DNA from: Promethearchaeota archaeon
GTDB lineage: Archaea; Asgardarchaeota; Lokiarchaeia; Sigyniarchaeales; SOKP01
DNA length: 64,000 nt
NCBI GenBank assembly: GCA_029838195.1
Contig: JALGVJ010000001.1
Location: 62,001 to 126,000 of the forward strand
Direction: 5' to 3'
Shown: in pieces, positions 19,460 to 28,926 of the stretch
Layout: every line of letters starts with the position of its first letter
Numbering within the stretch: the stretch's first letter is position 1
Made by a program: the position numbers and the translations under genes
Notes under the pieces: generated by a model
Databases searched by the model: none
What the model saw: the letters and a program-made list of their open reading frames with translations, nothing else
What the model was told of the DNA's origin: nothing

Positions 19460-19936
19460 GGGATATACCTTTCAAGCATTCTCTTATATTTATATAAGTT
19501 CTCTAATATTTCAATTTTTTGAGTTTTTTATGGCCATGTCCCGGGCATATTCAATATTCCTTATATTTCTGGAGAAATAAGGTTATAGGGAATAAATGAC
19601 TCTTGGGAATGGTATTCTCCTTAATTTAACAATATTTCATCTTTCTCTGAGATTTTCGATAATTTTTGGAGCGAAAATGAAATGCTCATGCTTTTCTCCT
19701 TCATTGTTAAATCTCATGAAAAATTAAATTAAAATTTTATAAAATATTCATTTCTTAATCAAACGGAAAAAAAAGATTCACATTAAAAAATGGGCTTCAA
19801 TACCTCATATTTGCTCTTAAATTAATTACATGAGTAAAAATATTAGAATCTAATCAAAGAAAAATTACATAAATTTATATAGTAATTTTATTTTATATCA
19901 ATCAATCGGGCAGTCTAATTTATTTTTTTCATTCAT
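19460..19936. other. Gene-free interval with a promoter-like stretch
   Basis: 477 bp between divergent genes. A TATA-like TTATATAG at about 19875-19882 lies some 55 nt before the next gene. No ORF or RNA structure stands out. Confidence 0.45.
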
Positions 19937-20842
19937 TTGGTGGGCTTAAAATTGCCAATATTAGAAAGTGATGCTAATAAAGAGGTATTAGTAATTTGCC
20001 CTAAATGTAAAAAACAAGCACGCATTCCCATTCCTCAAAATATTTTTAAGGAAGTAAATAAAACTCTCGCTACCGTTAGAATAGAAAAAAACGTTACGTG
20101 TGAACATGAGTTTATAATTTATATCGATAGAAATTTCGTGAGTAGGGGTGAAATGGCTTCAGATTACATTATCTCTCCTGTCATTTCAACGGAAAGAATT
20201 GAACTAAAAAAAGATCTGATGAGTGAATTTGATATTACAATCATCAAGGTTAATTTATATCCCTTAGCCTTATGCTATACCCTCCGTGGATTATTATTTG
20301 GAAGCCAAGTTCTTATTATAATTGAGGATGAAAATGAATTTTTACGCCAACATTATAATGCCTTCATTTCTTACATTTTCTCCAATTCATTCGATATAAG
20401 CCAAAAATTTGCCGTGGAAACCGTGAAGAATTATGAATCAAATAAAAAGAAATATAAAGAATATCTTATCATAAAAAATGTTGATATCCTTCAGGATAAG
20501 AAAAAATTCATTAAATCTCATGACTTAGGCGTTGAAAGAGGAATGGCAAATATTTTTTATGAAAATACTTCTCCCCTTGAAAGCGTTTTACTCCTCAACA
20601 ATGAAGTTCAAAAAGTTGCTTTATTAACAAATTCTCTATTAAAATTATTTAATAACGGAAATCAATTAAAAAACCTCAACATGAGCATGATTATAGATTA
20701 TTTAGAAAAAACTCATGAAACAAAAGTTAACATCAAATATTGCGAATTTTTACTTCAAATTATAAAATATCGATATCAGAAATCCATTCCCAATCTTTAT
20801 AGGGGAATGGAATTTAGTAAATTTTATAAATTAAGTAAATGA
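19937..20842 (+). CDS. Uncharacterised protein with N-terminal CPxC zinc-ribbon-like knuckle
   Basis: The 301 residues open with VLVICPKCKKQARIPIPQN, a CxxC knuckle, and a later single Cys in NVTCEHEFIIYID, so a split zinc site is possible. The middle part (EFDITIIKVNLYPLALCYTL, then SQVLIIIEDENEFL) looks like an alpha/beta sensor domain, and the C-terminus is helical. I do not recognise the family. The start is uncertain: TTG 19937, GTG 19940 or TTG 19952. The stop overlaps the region before a GTG start of a 7-TM protein, so both are probably made together. Confidence 0.6.
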   Translation: MVGLKLPILESDANKEVLVICPKCKKQARIPIPQNIFKEVNKTLATVRIEKNVTCEHEFIIYIDRNFVSRGEMASDYIISPVISTERIELKKDLMSEFDITIIKVNLYPLALCYTLRGLLFGSQVLIIIEDENEFLRQHYNAFISYIFSNSFDISQKFAVETVKNYESNKKKYKEYLIIKNVDILQDKKKFIKSHDLGVERGMANIFYENTSPLESVLLLNNEVQKVALLTNSLLKLFNNGNQLKNLNMSMIIDYLEKTHETKVNIKYCEFLLQIIKYRYQKSIPNLYRGMEFSKFYKLSK

Positions 20843-20843
20843 G

Positions 20844-21590
20844 GTGGAAAATGACTTGGAGGAAATTATTTATCATGGTTTAGGATTTATCATAATCATA
20901 TTACTATTAATTATTGCGTATAAATTTTTAAGTAATTATAGAATCACGAAACAAAAAGAAATTATCGCGGGACTTCTCATGTTCCTTTTTTTCCTTGCAG
21001 GATTATTTTTCCATAATTCTATTTTTTTATTAAATGTTATTTTCAATTATTATCCAACTATTTCTGATGAACTTTATTATTTTTTTAATTTTGGATTCAT
21101 TCCGGTCGTGTTTCTCTCTTGGTTTTATTGTTTTATGAATATAATATATCCCGAATCAAATAAATTAAAATATACCTTTTACGTTTTAATTATTTTGAGT
21201 ATCATTTATGAAATCTTTTTCGTGGTTTATTTATTTTTTGGAGCGGAATTAGGAGTGCTAATAAATGACCCAAATCATCCCTTTATTATCATGTATCGTT
21301 TTCCCGCTCAATTTATTAGTCTACTTTTAGCAATTATATTAGTGGTAAAATCTATATTGTCTAGAGATCTTGTATTACAACTTAGAGGTATATTTTTAGC
21401 TGTTGTTTTTATTTTTATGGGAATTGGGTTAATTCTTGATACGGGAATATTCGTCAATACCATCCAACAACTAATCGGAAGAATACTTATTATCATTGGA
21501 GCTTATTTTATATATTATGGTTTTTTCCTCACGGAAGATCACAAACTCTTTCAATTCATTTGCCGAGTTTTCTCTATTTCCATGGAATAA
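20844..21590 (+). CDS. Seven-helix membrane protein
   Basis: The GTG start at 20844 is 1 nt after the previous stop and an in-frame GGTGG precedes it. The 248 residues contain seven clear hydrophobic helices (for example FIIIILLLIIAYKFL, YTFYVLIILSIIYEIFFVVY and LIGRILIIIGAYFIYYGFFL) and short loops. The layout recalls N-terminal 7TM sensor modules of signal-transduction proteins but no output domain is fused. Coupled to the zinc-knuckle protein upstream, it may form a membrane-sensor pair (inferred). A protein of similar size and topology is at 58304. Confidence 0.65.
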   Translation: MENDLEEIIYHGLGFIIIILLLIIAYKFLSNYRITKQKEIIAGLLMFLFFLAGLFFHNSIFLLNVIFNYYPTISDELYYFFNFGFIPVVFLSWFYCFMNIIYPESNKLKYTFYVLIILSIIYEIFFVVYLFFGAELGVLINDPNHPFIIMYRFPAQFISLLLAIILVVKSILSRDLVLQLRGIFLAVVFIFMGIGLILDTGIFVNTIQQLIGRILIIIGAYFIYYGFFLTEDHKLFQFICRVFSISME

Positions 21591-21615
21591 TTTATAGCCC
21601 TAATATATAAAAAAT

Positions 21616-21638
21616 CCCCGCTCCAATGCCATTCGGGG
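21616..21638 (+). terminator. GC-rich hairpin downstream of the 7TM gene
   Basis: CCCCG (21616-21620) pairs with CGGGG (21634-21638) around a 13-nt loop. It is rare GC-rich sequence in an AT-rich intergenic region 25 bp after a stop, and is followed by T-rich DNA. A terminator or 3' RNA-stability element is likely; a short ncRNA is possible. Confidence 0.4.
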
Positions 21639-21804
21639 GGAAATTAGAAAATTTTTTAATGTGTCAATACTACGATTAAACTGATTAGGCGCTATTTTCA
21701 TATTTTAATAATCGGTATAATAGCTGAGTAATTTCATTATAAGATTAGTAATTTTAACTATTTAACAAGGTTTTATAAAAATAATGATGGTTGAAAAAAT
21801 AAAG

Positions 21805-21902
21805 TTTATAAATTTTTTAATTTATTCAAAATTGATTACTTATTTTTTGAAGGAGAATAAATATTCAAAATTATAATATCTATATGTCTTAAATCTAGGA
21901 GG
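21805..21902 (+). promoter_or_regulatory. TATA-like box and Shine-Dalgarno site of the small GTPase
   Basis: TTTATAAA at 21805-21812 is a TATA candidate about 100 nt before the start. AGGAGG at 21897-21902 is a strong ribosome-binding site 9 nt before ATG 21912. Together with the hairpin upstream this fills the 321 bp gap between genes. Confidence 0.45.
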
Positions 21903-21911
21903 AAATTACCT

Positions 21912-22481
21912 ATGAGCTTAATTGGAAAGGTAATAATCATTGGAGACGCGGAAGTGGGTAAAAGTAGTCTGCTTTCCAGATATATTGATGGTACTTTTCC
22001 AGACAGATATGATCAAACTGTAGGAGCAAATTTTCTCATTAAAGAAATTGATTTAACTAAAAGGTTAGAAAAAGTTGAAGGTATACCCGATAATTTGAAA
22101 CAAAAAATACTCGAAAAAGGGTTTAAATTATATTTCTGGGATATTGGAGGCCAAAAATCCGTGCTTCCCGTTGTTGAATATTATTTCATACAAGCAGTAG
22201 GTGCTTTAGTGGTATTTAGCCTAGTAAATAAAGAAACTTTTGAGCATGTAGATTTTTGGGTCTCCAAAATGAAAGAGTTTAATGGAGATATTCCATTCAT
22301 CTTAATAGGGAATAAAGCAGATCTTTCTGATCAAAAACTAATTGCTAAATCAGAAATAGAAAAAAAAGCAAAAGAATTGGGCGTAGAATATTTTGAAACT
22401 TCCGCAAAATTGAATCTAAACGTGGATGATGCATTTTTAGAATTAGCCCTTCAAATCTTAAAGCATGCTTTTAGAGGTTAG
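21912..22481 (+). CDS. Ras/Rab-like small GTPase (Asgard type)
   Basis: The 189 residues have all G motifs: G1 GDAEVGKS (11-18), switch I Thr at about T36 (DQTVGANF), G3 WDIGGQ (76-81), G4 NKAD (134-137) and G5 TSAK (163-166). The WDxxGQ form is Rab/Arf-like. A 20-residue lysine-rich insertion (about 49-70) lies between switch I and G3, which is longer than in Ras. The C-terminus ends FRG with no Cys, so prenylation of the eukaryotic type is not expected. It probably acts as a GTP-dependent switch; effectors are unknown. Confidence 0.94.
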   Translation: MSLIGKVIIIGDAEVGKSSLLSRYIDGTFPDRYDQTVGANFLIKEIDLTKRLEKVEGIPDNLKQKILEKGFKLYFWDIGGQKSVLPVVEYYFIQAVGALVVFSLVNKETFEHVDFWVSKMKEFNGDIPFILIGNKADLSDQKLIAKSEIEKKAKELGVEYFETSAKLNLNVDDAFLELALQILKHAFRG

Positions 22482-22582
22482 ATATCAGTCATTTAATAAT
22501 GCATCATCTTCATGACAATTATTTTGAAATCTTTTTAATGATTCATTATATAATAATAAAATTTTAAAGTTCAATTCTAATA

Positions 22583-23308
22583 ATGAGTTACCTATTAATA
22601 CCCATTGCTCCACTATCCCGAACGAAATCACGCTTAAGAGGATGTTTTTCAAAAGAAACATTAAAAGAATTAACTCTAGCCATGTTTATTGATTTGGCTA
22701 CCACCTTACAAGATGTGGGGTGCTTCAAGGAAAAAATAGTATATTGCAATAGTTCCGAGATTTTAGATCTAGCAGAATCTCATGGTTTCATGGCGATAAA
22801 AGAAGAATTGGACTCATCCCCTAAAGTTTTCGATGATACCATCAATCAGTTAAATGATATTGCATTACAAGAAAATGCTAAAAGCACAGTCGTTATTTTT
22901 TTAGACGTGATTTTAATAACTTCTAAAAATTTTTACGAGATTAATTCTCTCTTATCCAAAAATCAATTAGTAATATGCCCGGCAATCCATTCTGCGGGGA
23001 TATCTATTTTGGGAAGAAAACCTCCCGATGTAGTTCCTACTTGTTTTTCCGATCCCCTTAAACCTTCCTTTATTGCCCAAATAAATAAAGCTCGAGAAAT
23101 GGGCTTGTCAAAAATCGCAATATATGACTCATTTCGGGCAGGATTTGATATAGATATTAAACAAGATTTAGTTTTAGCCTACGAGTATTTAAAATTGTTT
23201 AATCTTACTCACACGAGAACTTATAAATTGTTAGAAAAATTTAAGTTCTCCCTTCAAAAAGCGAATAGCAAGGACAATAGAAAATTTTTTATCATTGAAA
23301 AGAAATGA
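22583..23308 (+). CDS. cofC: 2-phospho-L-lactate guanylyltransferase-like protein (CofC)
   Basis: The N-terminus LLIPIAPLSRTKSRL is the CofC nucleotide-binding opening (family pattern PxKPxxxAKTRL). Later come FLDVILITSKNF, corresponding to the LPxDLPL stretch, and the DS..AGFDIDIKQDLVLA tail, typical of this family. CofC activates phospholactate or phosphoenolpyruvate with GTP for coenzyme F420 synthesis. Length 241 is slightly above the usual 210-225. The DVILI variant in place of DLPLI is unusual, so activity should be treated as probable. It fits with the FrhB-like F420 enzyme encoded at 29484. Confidence 0.78.
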   Translation: MSYLLIPIAPLSRTKSRLRGCFSKETLKELTLAMFIDLATTLQDVGCFKEKIVYCNSSEILDLAESHGFMAIKEELDSSPKVFDDTINQLNDIALQENAKSTVVIFLDVILITSKNFYEINSLLSKNQLVICPAIHSAGISILGRKPPDVVPTCFSDPLKPSFIAQINKAREMGLSKIAIYDSFRAGFDIDIKQDLVLAYEYLKLFNLTHTRTYKLLEKFKFSLQKANSKDNRKFFIIEKK

Positions 23309-23313
23309 CTTCT

Positions 23314-24546
23314 TTAAAAAGAAAACATGATATTTATTTTCACCTCTTCATTCATGACATTGCTAATCGCTTGTTGCAAGGTTTCCCGTTCTTTTTTTAA
23401 AGAACTTAGATATCTCAAGTAATCTTTATTTTTTTTGTCTAAATCATTCTCAAGATGCTCTAACTTCACCGCATTCAGAGATATTTCATTTTTTAACTCT
23501 TTAATTTTTTTATCCAAACCTTGTTCTTGAATTTTTTTCTTGAGTTGTTTTATTCTCTCTTCTATTTGTTTGTATTGCTCTAGATCTTCTAAAAGATATT
23601 TTTCTTCAAAAATTTGGTTAATTTGTTCAATGGTTTTTTCCTTTTTATCTTTTTTAAGATTCAATTTATTTTCTTCCAGAGCATGTCTTAAATTAACCAA
23701 TAATGCTCTAAATTTGGGTAAATCTCTTGATTCTTTAGTTAACGTATTGATGGGGTTCTTTAAAAAATTTTGGATGTAATTTAAATTAATATTGGGTACG
23801 TGGAAAGATTCTCTTTCTAATTCCACTTTCATTTTCTTTAAAGCTTTTTTGAATGCTAAATAATCGTCAATCTTTATCTTCAGCGTGAATTTTTTCTCTT
23901 GTTCTTTTTCTAATTCTCTAAATAACCGATTTTTTTCGAGTTCTACCAATTTTGAATTTAAACTGTTAGCTTTTTTTTCCAAAACTACTTTTTCTTTCTC
24001 AAAAGTTTCTATATCTCTTTTAACATTTTCAATATTTTCTTTTAAAGTAAATAATTTCGGGAATTTTTTCATGAGATCTTCAGCTTCTCTTATTTCTGAA
24101 TATCGTTTTCTTATGAATTTATCAAGAAATTGTTGTTTTTTACCCAATTTTCGCGTGATATAATTTAATTCCTTGATTTCGGGTTGAACTTCCTTTTTAA
24201 ACTTGGGAAGAGATTTACGAGCAATTTCATTAATGGTTGTAAATAATTTTTTAATGGAATTTAATAGATCTTGAAGATTGTCATATGTTATGTTTTTTTC
24301 GGGTATTTTAATATCATCAGTTTCTTTTCTGATCCGTTCCGTGAAAAGTTTCAAGGAACGCATGGTTTTATCGTCAATTCGTTCTTTACCTGCTTCAACA
24401 AAATGATTCATGCTTAATTTAATGCTCACGAGATCTTTATTTATATCGTCCAATAATTTCTGGATGATTTTCTTTTCCTTTGAGAAGATTTCTTCTAATT
24501 GATCTTTATAAAAAGTTTCAAGTTCTTCTAAATTAACTTCAATCAT
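23314..24546 (-). CDS. Long coiled-coil protein
   Basis: The ATG at 24546 is preferred over the upstream start, because the latter would overlap serS by 77 bp. The resulting 410 residues are mostly heptad-rich, Lys/Glu-dominated helix with no globular domain or Walker motif seen. It is reminiscent of SMC-arm or eukaryote-like cytoskeletal coiled coils but without an ATPase head. It follows serS on the same strand after 16 bp, so it is probably in the same transcript. Function not assigned. Confidence 0.7.
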   Translation of the reverse strand: MIEVNLEELETFYKDQLEEIFSKEKKIIQKLLDDINKDLVSIKLSMNHFVEAGKERIDDKTMRSLKLFTERIRKETDDIKIPEKNITYDNLQDLLNSIKKLFTTINEIARKSLPKFKKEVQPEIKELNYITRKLGKKQQFLDKFIRKRYSEIREAEDLMKKFPKLFTLKENIENVKRDIETFEKEKVVLEKKANSLNSKLVELEKNRLFRELEKEQEKKFTLKIKIDDYLAFKKALKKMKVELERESFHVPNINLNYIQNFLKNPINTLTKESRDLPKFRALLVNLRHALEENKLNLKKDKKEKTIEQINQIFEEKYLLEDLEQYKQIEERIKQLKKKIQEQGLDKKIKELKNEISLNAVKLEHLENDLDKKNKDYLRYLSSLKKERETLQQAISNVMNEEVKINIMFSF

Positions 24547-24562
24547 TATTTTTATTATTAAA

Positions 24563-25849
24563 TTATTGTTTATTAATAGTTTTCTTTCCTCCCATGTATT
24601 TTTGCAAGACTTTTGGAATGGAGATAGAGCCATCTTCATTTTGATAATTCTCTAAAATGCAACAGATGGTTCTTTCAGTTGCTATTGCCGTAGAATTTAA
24701 TGTATGCACTATCTGTTTTTGCTCCGCACCTCCTACTTTTCCCATCCTAATTTTTAATTTTCGTGCTTGGTAATCCAAGCAATTACTACATGATACTAAT
24801 TCTCTATATGTTTTTGAGGCCGGAAACCATGCTTCTAAATCATATTTCTTAGCAGCATTATCATTTAATTCTCCAGAAGCTATATTTACAATTCGATATG
24901 GGATTTCTAATCCTTGATAAAGTTCTTCCGCATTTCTAATCAATTCTTCATGAAATTGCCAAGAATCTTCCGGTTTACAAAAGATAAATTGTTCTACCTT
25001 TTCAAATTGGTGTATTCTAAAAATTCCTAATGTATCTTTTCCGTGAGAACCAGCTTCTCTTCGGAAGCAGGAAGATATGCCAGCATATTTTAACGGAAGT
25101 CTTTCCGGATCGATTATTTCATCATAATGATACGCAGCGAGCGTTTGTTCAGAGGTCGCAATCATGAAAAGATCCTCATCCTGAACCTTATATAATTGCT
25201 CTTCAAAATCAGCAAGTTCTGCAGCAGCTTTTATGACCTCATGTTTTATGAAAAAGGGAGTCCACATGGGAAAATAGTTTTTTTTCATGAGATGATCTAA
25301 AGCGTAGCGCATGAGAGCTAAATTCAACAATACTAAATCTCCTTTTAAATAATAAAAACGCGATCCTACCACCTCAGAAGCTTTTTTTGTATCAGCTCCA
25401 TTGATTAATTCAATCAAATTCACGTGTGATTCGGGGTCAAAATTAAATTCTGGCAATTTACCTACTTCCCGGATGATCTCATTCCCTTCTTCTGTCTCAG
25501 CTATAGGAACTGATTCGTGAACTATATTTCCCACCATGTACCGAAACTCTTCCCTCTTTTCGAGGTATTCTTTTTGCTTATTCTCTACTCTTTCAATTTG
25601 CGTTTTAATTTGCTTCGATTTCTTAATCGCTTCATTTGCTTCTTTAGTTTTTTTTTCCTTTTTATATTTTCCTATTAAAGTAGAAATTTCATTGCGTTTT
25701 TGACGTAAATCTTGTAATTCTGCTAATGCCGACCTCCATTTCTTGTCATATTCTAATACTTTATCCGCGATTGAAGGGTCCTTAAATCGTTTTCTTTCTG
25801 ATTCTTTAATTACTTCCAAATTTTTCCTAAAAATTTCAATATCAAGCAC
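24563..25849 (-). CDS. serS: Seryl-tRNA synthetase
   Basis: The 428 residues have the N-terminal coiled-coil arm (about 30-105) that contacts tRNA-Ser and a class II catalytic core. Motif 2 is visible as GISSCFRREAG and motif 3 as TATE-like STAIATERTICCILEN. The serine-binding TSEQTLAAYH segment is present. It is the common type of SerRS, not the divergent methanogen type. The gene sits between the three-repeat protein at 25955 and the coiled-coil gene on the same strand. Confidence 0.96.
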   Translation of the reverse strand: MLDIEIFRKNLEVIKESERKRFKDPSIADKVLEYDKKWRSALAELQDLRQKRNEISTLIGKYKKEKKTKEANEAIKKSKQIKTQIERVENKQKEYLEKREEFRYMVGNIVHESVPIAETEEGNEIIREVGKLPEFNFDPESHVNLIELINGADTKKASEVVGSRFYYLKGDLVLLNLALMRYALDHLMKKNYFPMWTPFFIKHEVIKAAAELADFEEQLYKVQDEDLFMIATSEQTLAAYHYDEIIDPERLPLKYAGISSCFRREAGSHGKDTLGIFRIHQFEKVEQFIFCKPEDSWQFHEELIRNAEELYQGLEIPYRIVNIASGELNDNAAKKYDLEAWFPASKTYRELVSCSNCLDYQARKLKIRMGKVGGAEQKQIVHTLNSTAIATERTICCILENYQNEDGSISIPKVLQKYMGGKKTINKQ

Positions 25850-25954
25850 GTTAAATCTCTCTTATTTTATTTTTATTCATTAAAAATCTTCTCAAAAACT
25901 CAATTTTTTTTAATTTTTATGTCAAGACTGAGATCAATTTTGAGGATCTTTTTC

Positions 25955-26410
25955 CTAATGAAGGCGTGAAGATAAACTTGAACGTAATAATCCGGTTTTT
26001 ATTTTCTTTTTATCCCATCCCACGTGATCAATGATTTTCATTATTTTAATACGATTGGATTTTCCCTTTAACCCCAATTCGTCCATGACTTCCCCAGCAA
26101 GTTGTTCTTTAGCTTTGTAGTTTAAAAAGGCCTTTTTAATTCTCTCTTTATCAGAACCCCATTGATCAATAAAAGTCATTAAAATATTTGGTATTAGTCT
26201 TTCTTTAATGTTTAATTCTTGAAGTATATCTCTCGCTAACGTTTCCTTACCCTTTAAAATTAAATATTGTTCTTTTACTTTTTCTGGATCAAGTCCAACT
26301 GAAGAAATGATTCTTTTAACTTGATTCAAAATTAATTTTCCTTCCAAACCTTCATTATTCATGAAATCTATCGCAAATTTCTCAATTTGCTCTTTATCAT
26401 CTCCCGACAT
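25955..26410 (-). CDS. Small helical protein made of three ~46-residue repeats
   Basis: The 151 residues divide into three related units: about 10-56 (beginning FAIDFMNNEGLEGKLI), 57-102 (LARDILQELNIKERLIPNIL) and 103-145 (LAGEVMDELGLKGKSNRIKI). Each ends with a D-hydrophobic-G/W-hydrophobic-K motif (SVGLDPEKVKEQ, QWGSDKERIKKA, HVGWDKKKIKTG). The repeats look like helix-loop-helix units and are charged. I do not recognise a family. The gene is upstream of serS on the same strand. Confidence 0.7.
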   Translation of the reverse strand: MSGDDKEQIEKFAIDFMNNEGLEGKLILNQVKRIISSVGLDPEKVKEQYLILKGKETLARDILQELNIKERLIPNILMTFIDQWGSDKERIKKAFLNYKAKEQLAGEVMDELGLKGKSNRIKIMKIIDHVGWDKKKIKTGLLRSSLSSRLH

Positions 26411-26898
26411 GGTAATCTCATTATTCTAAAATTAAAGATGTAAGAAAAATTTTAAAGATTCCATTTAACAAAAAAAAATAACTCGCTCTCAGTATTCATT
26501 CAAGTAAAAGTAAATTTATATATTACTTACCGATATTTTTTTATGTAATATTTGACCCGCATGAAAACGTTCTTTTCATTGGTTAAATCATGTTTCCAAT
26601 ACTTCCTGCCTTAACACTTATCATTAATTTTGAACGAAATTAATTTAAATTTCTAATTTTGTCTTGGCTTGTTGAATTCCAACTTGATATTTTTCTCTGC
26701 TCTTTCTTTCCTGATGGATTATTCTTTTTTAACAGGCGATGCAAATTTTAGATCATTCATTGAAGAAAATGAACACTATGTTTTCATAATAACAAAATAT
26801 TTTTTGCCTAATTAATTCAAACTATTAAAGAAATGTTAATCTCTCAATTACAATCATTAAACCAGAATTAATTGGTGGTCCAAAAAAGGGGAATGTAA
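26411..26898. promoter_or_regulatory. Long upstream region of the selenoprotein operon
   Basis: A TATA-like TTTATATA at 26515-26522 would start transcription near 26545 and leave a leader of about 350 nt before hdrA, unusually long for this window. GTTGAATTCCAAC at about 26671-26683 can form a short hairpin. A 33-codon ORF at 26714-26815 has no supporting evidence. A regulatory or SECIS-like structure in this leader is possible but none is convincing by eye. Confidence 0.4.
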
Positions 26899-28908
26899 AT
26901 GTCTGGTTCACAGACCAAGGATTCTAATGAAATCCGTATCGGAGTTTATGTTTGTGAATGAGGAGTCAACATTGGACTTTTTGTTGATTGCGCAGCACTT
27001 AAAGAATTTGCTGAAATCCAACCAAATGTCGTGGTGGCAAGGATGAATAAATTTACCTGCAGTGATCCAGGACAAAATCTCATAAAAAATGATATCTTGC
27101 AATTAGATTTAAATAGAATCGTTGTAGCCGCTTGTACTCCTAAAATTCATGAGCCAACTTATCGAGCCGTATTAATTGAAGCCGGTCTAAGCCCTTATTA
27201 TTTTCAAATGGTGAATATTCGCGAACACTGCTCTTTCGTGCATCAAGAGGATAGAGCCGCAGCTACTGAAAAAGCTAAACGACTATTACTTGCCGGCATT
27301 AACCGAGCAAGAGAATTAGAAAGCCTTCCGCGCAAAGAAATTCCCATAACCAAAACCGTTTTAATCGTTGGTGCAGGAATAGCGGGAATGAACGCCGCCT
27401 TAGACTTGGCGAATCAAGGAATTGAAGTCTATTTGGTTGAAAAAGAAGCGACAATTGGCGGCAAAATGGCACAACTTGACCGGATCTTTCCAACCGATGA
27501 TTGTGGAATTTGAGTATTGGCTCCAATCATGGTAAATGCTTCGAAGCATCCTAACATTAATCTCTTTACCTATAGTGAAATCATTGGATTTTCTGGAGTC
27601 ACGGGAGAATATAATGTTAAAATCAGGAAAAATCCAAGATATGTGGATGAATCCAAGTGCACGGGATGCGGATTATGCACCACGAAATGTCCCATAAAAG
27701 TTCCTGATGAATTTAATAGGGGTATTGGAGAGCGGGGCGCTATCTACATTCCGTTTCCTCAAGCCGTTCCAAAACTCGCAGTAATTGATAAAGAGGCTTG
27801 TATAAATTGCCGTAGTTGCGAGAGGGAATGTCCTGCTGAAGCCGTTGATTTTAACCAAGAGGAGCAAATCATTGATGTAAAAGTGGGAGCTATAATAATT
27901 GCGACGGGCTGGGATGAATATCCGATAATAGAGAGTAATGAGTATAATTATGGGATTTATCCGGATGTAATCACTCAGATCGAATTGGAGCGCATGCTAA
28001 GTCCCATTGGTCCTACGAGCGGACATGTATATCGAATCTCTGATGGAACGATTCCGAAAAAAGTAGCGATGATTCAATGTGTTGGGTCTCGTTCCCTGAA
28101 AGCAAACTCTTATTGCAGTGCGGTGTGTTGTAATGTATCGCTGAAAAATGCTCAATTATTAAAACAAGAATATCCGGACATGGAGATCACGATTTTTTAC
28201 ATTGATATTCGAACGTGGGATAAAAATAATGAAGAATATTATCGAAACGTGCGAGGACAAGACATAAAATTCATAAAAGGAAAGCCAGGGGATATAAAAT
28301 TAAATGAAGATGGCACCATGCGATTATACTTTGATCTTTCCTTGGAAAACAAGGTCACATGGAAGGACTTTGATTTAGTGGTATTATCCACGGGAATGAT
28401 CCCTTCGAAAGGTACCAAGGAGATCATTGACATCTTGGGCTTGAGTAAGGGACCAAATGAATTTTTATCCGAAGTACACGGATGCTTAAAGCCCGTAGAA
28501 ACAAAAGATGCAGGAATTTACATTTGTGGGTGCGCGACAGGCCCTAAAAACATTCCATACTCCGTTTCTTCCGCTCTTGCTGCTTCGAGTAAGGCTGCCA
28601 CGTTGTTGTCGAATGACACCTTGAGTCAAGAATTACTCATAGCTGAAGTAGATGAAAATCTCTGCATGGGTTGTCATAGATGTGAAAAAACGTGTGAATT
28701 CGATGCAATTCATGTAAATGAAGAAGAAATTGCTGTAGTAAACGAGCTGAAATGTAGGGGCTGTGGTGCATGCGTTACAAACTGTCCAGCAAGAGCCATT
28801 GAGTTGAAATATTATAGAGATAGCCAATTTGAAGCTGAAATTCAAGGGATTACCTTATTAGGAATGAACTCTCGTAAAGAAAAGGAAAAAGAAAGTATAA
28901 AAAATTAA
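26899..28908 (+). CDS. hdrA: Heterodisulfide reductase subunit HdrA, selenoprotein with two in-frame TGA (Sec) codons
   Basis: ATG 26899 to TAA 28908 reads as 669 residues if TGA at 26959 (residue 21) and 27511 (residue 205) are decoded as selenocysteine. Both replace a conserved Cys of HdrA: VCEUGVNIG (usual CHCGxNI) and PTDDCGIUVLAP. The FAD motif GAGIAGMNAALDL is at about 158. Four Cys clusters begin at about C254, C301, C589 and C619, giving ferredoxin-type [4Fe4S] sites. HdrA is the bifurcating flavoprotein of the Hdr-hydrogenase family. All protein outside the two codons is intact and conserved, so nonsense mutation is unlikely. TGA ends rps4 and rps11 in this window, so it is also a normal stop. 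Confidence 0.92.
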
Positions 28909-28926
28909 ACAAGAAAGATGAGGATA

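Noticed and set aside
26714..26815. 33-codon ORF in the hdrA leader (MDYSFLTGDANFRS...)
   Set aside because: No ribosome-binding site, no recognisable domain and AT-rich composition; probably chance.
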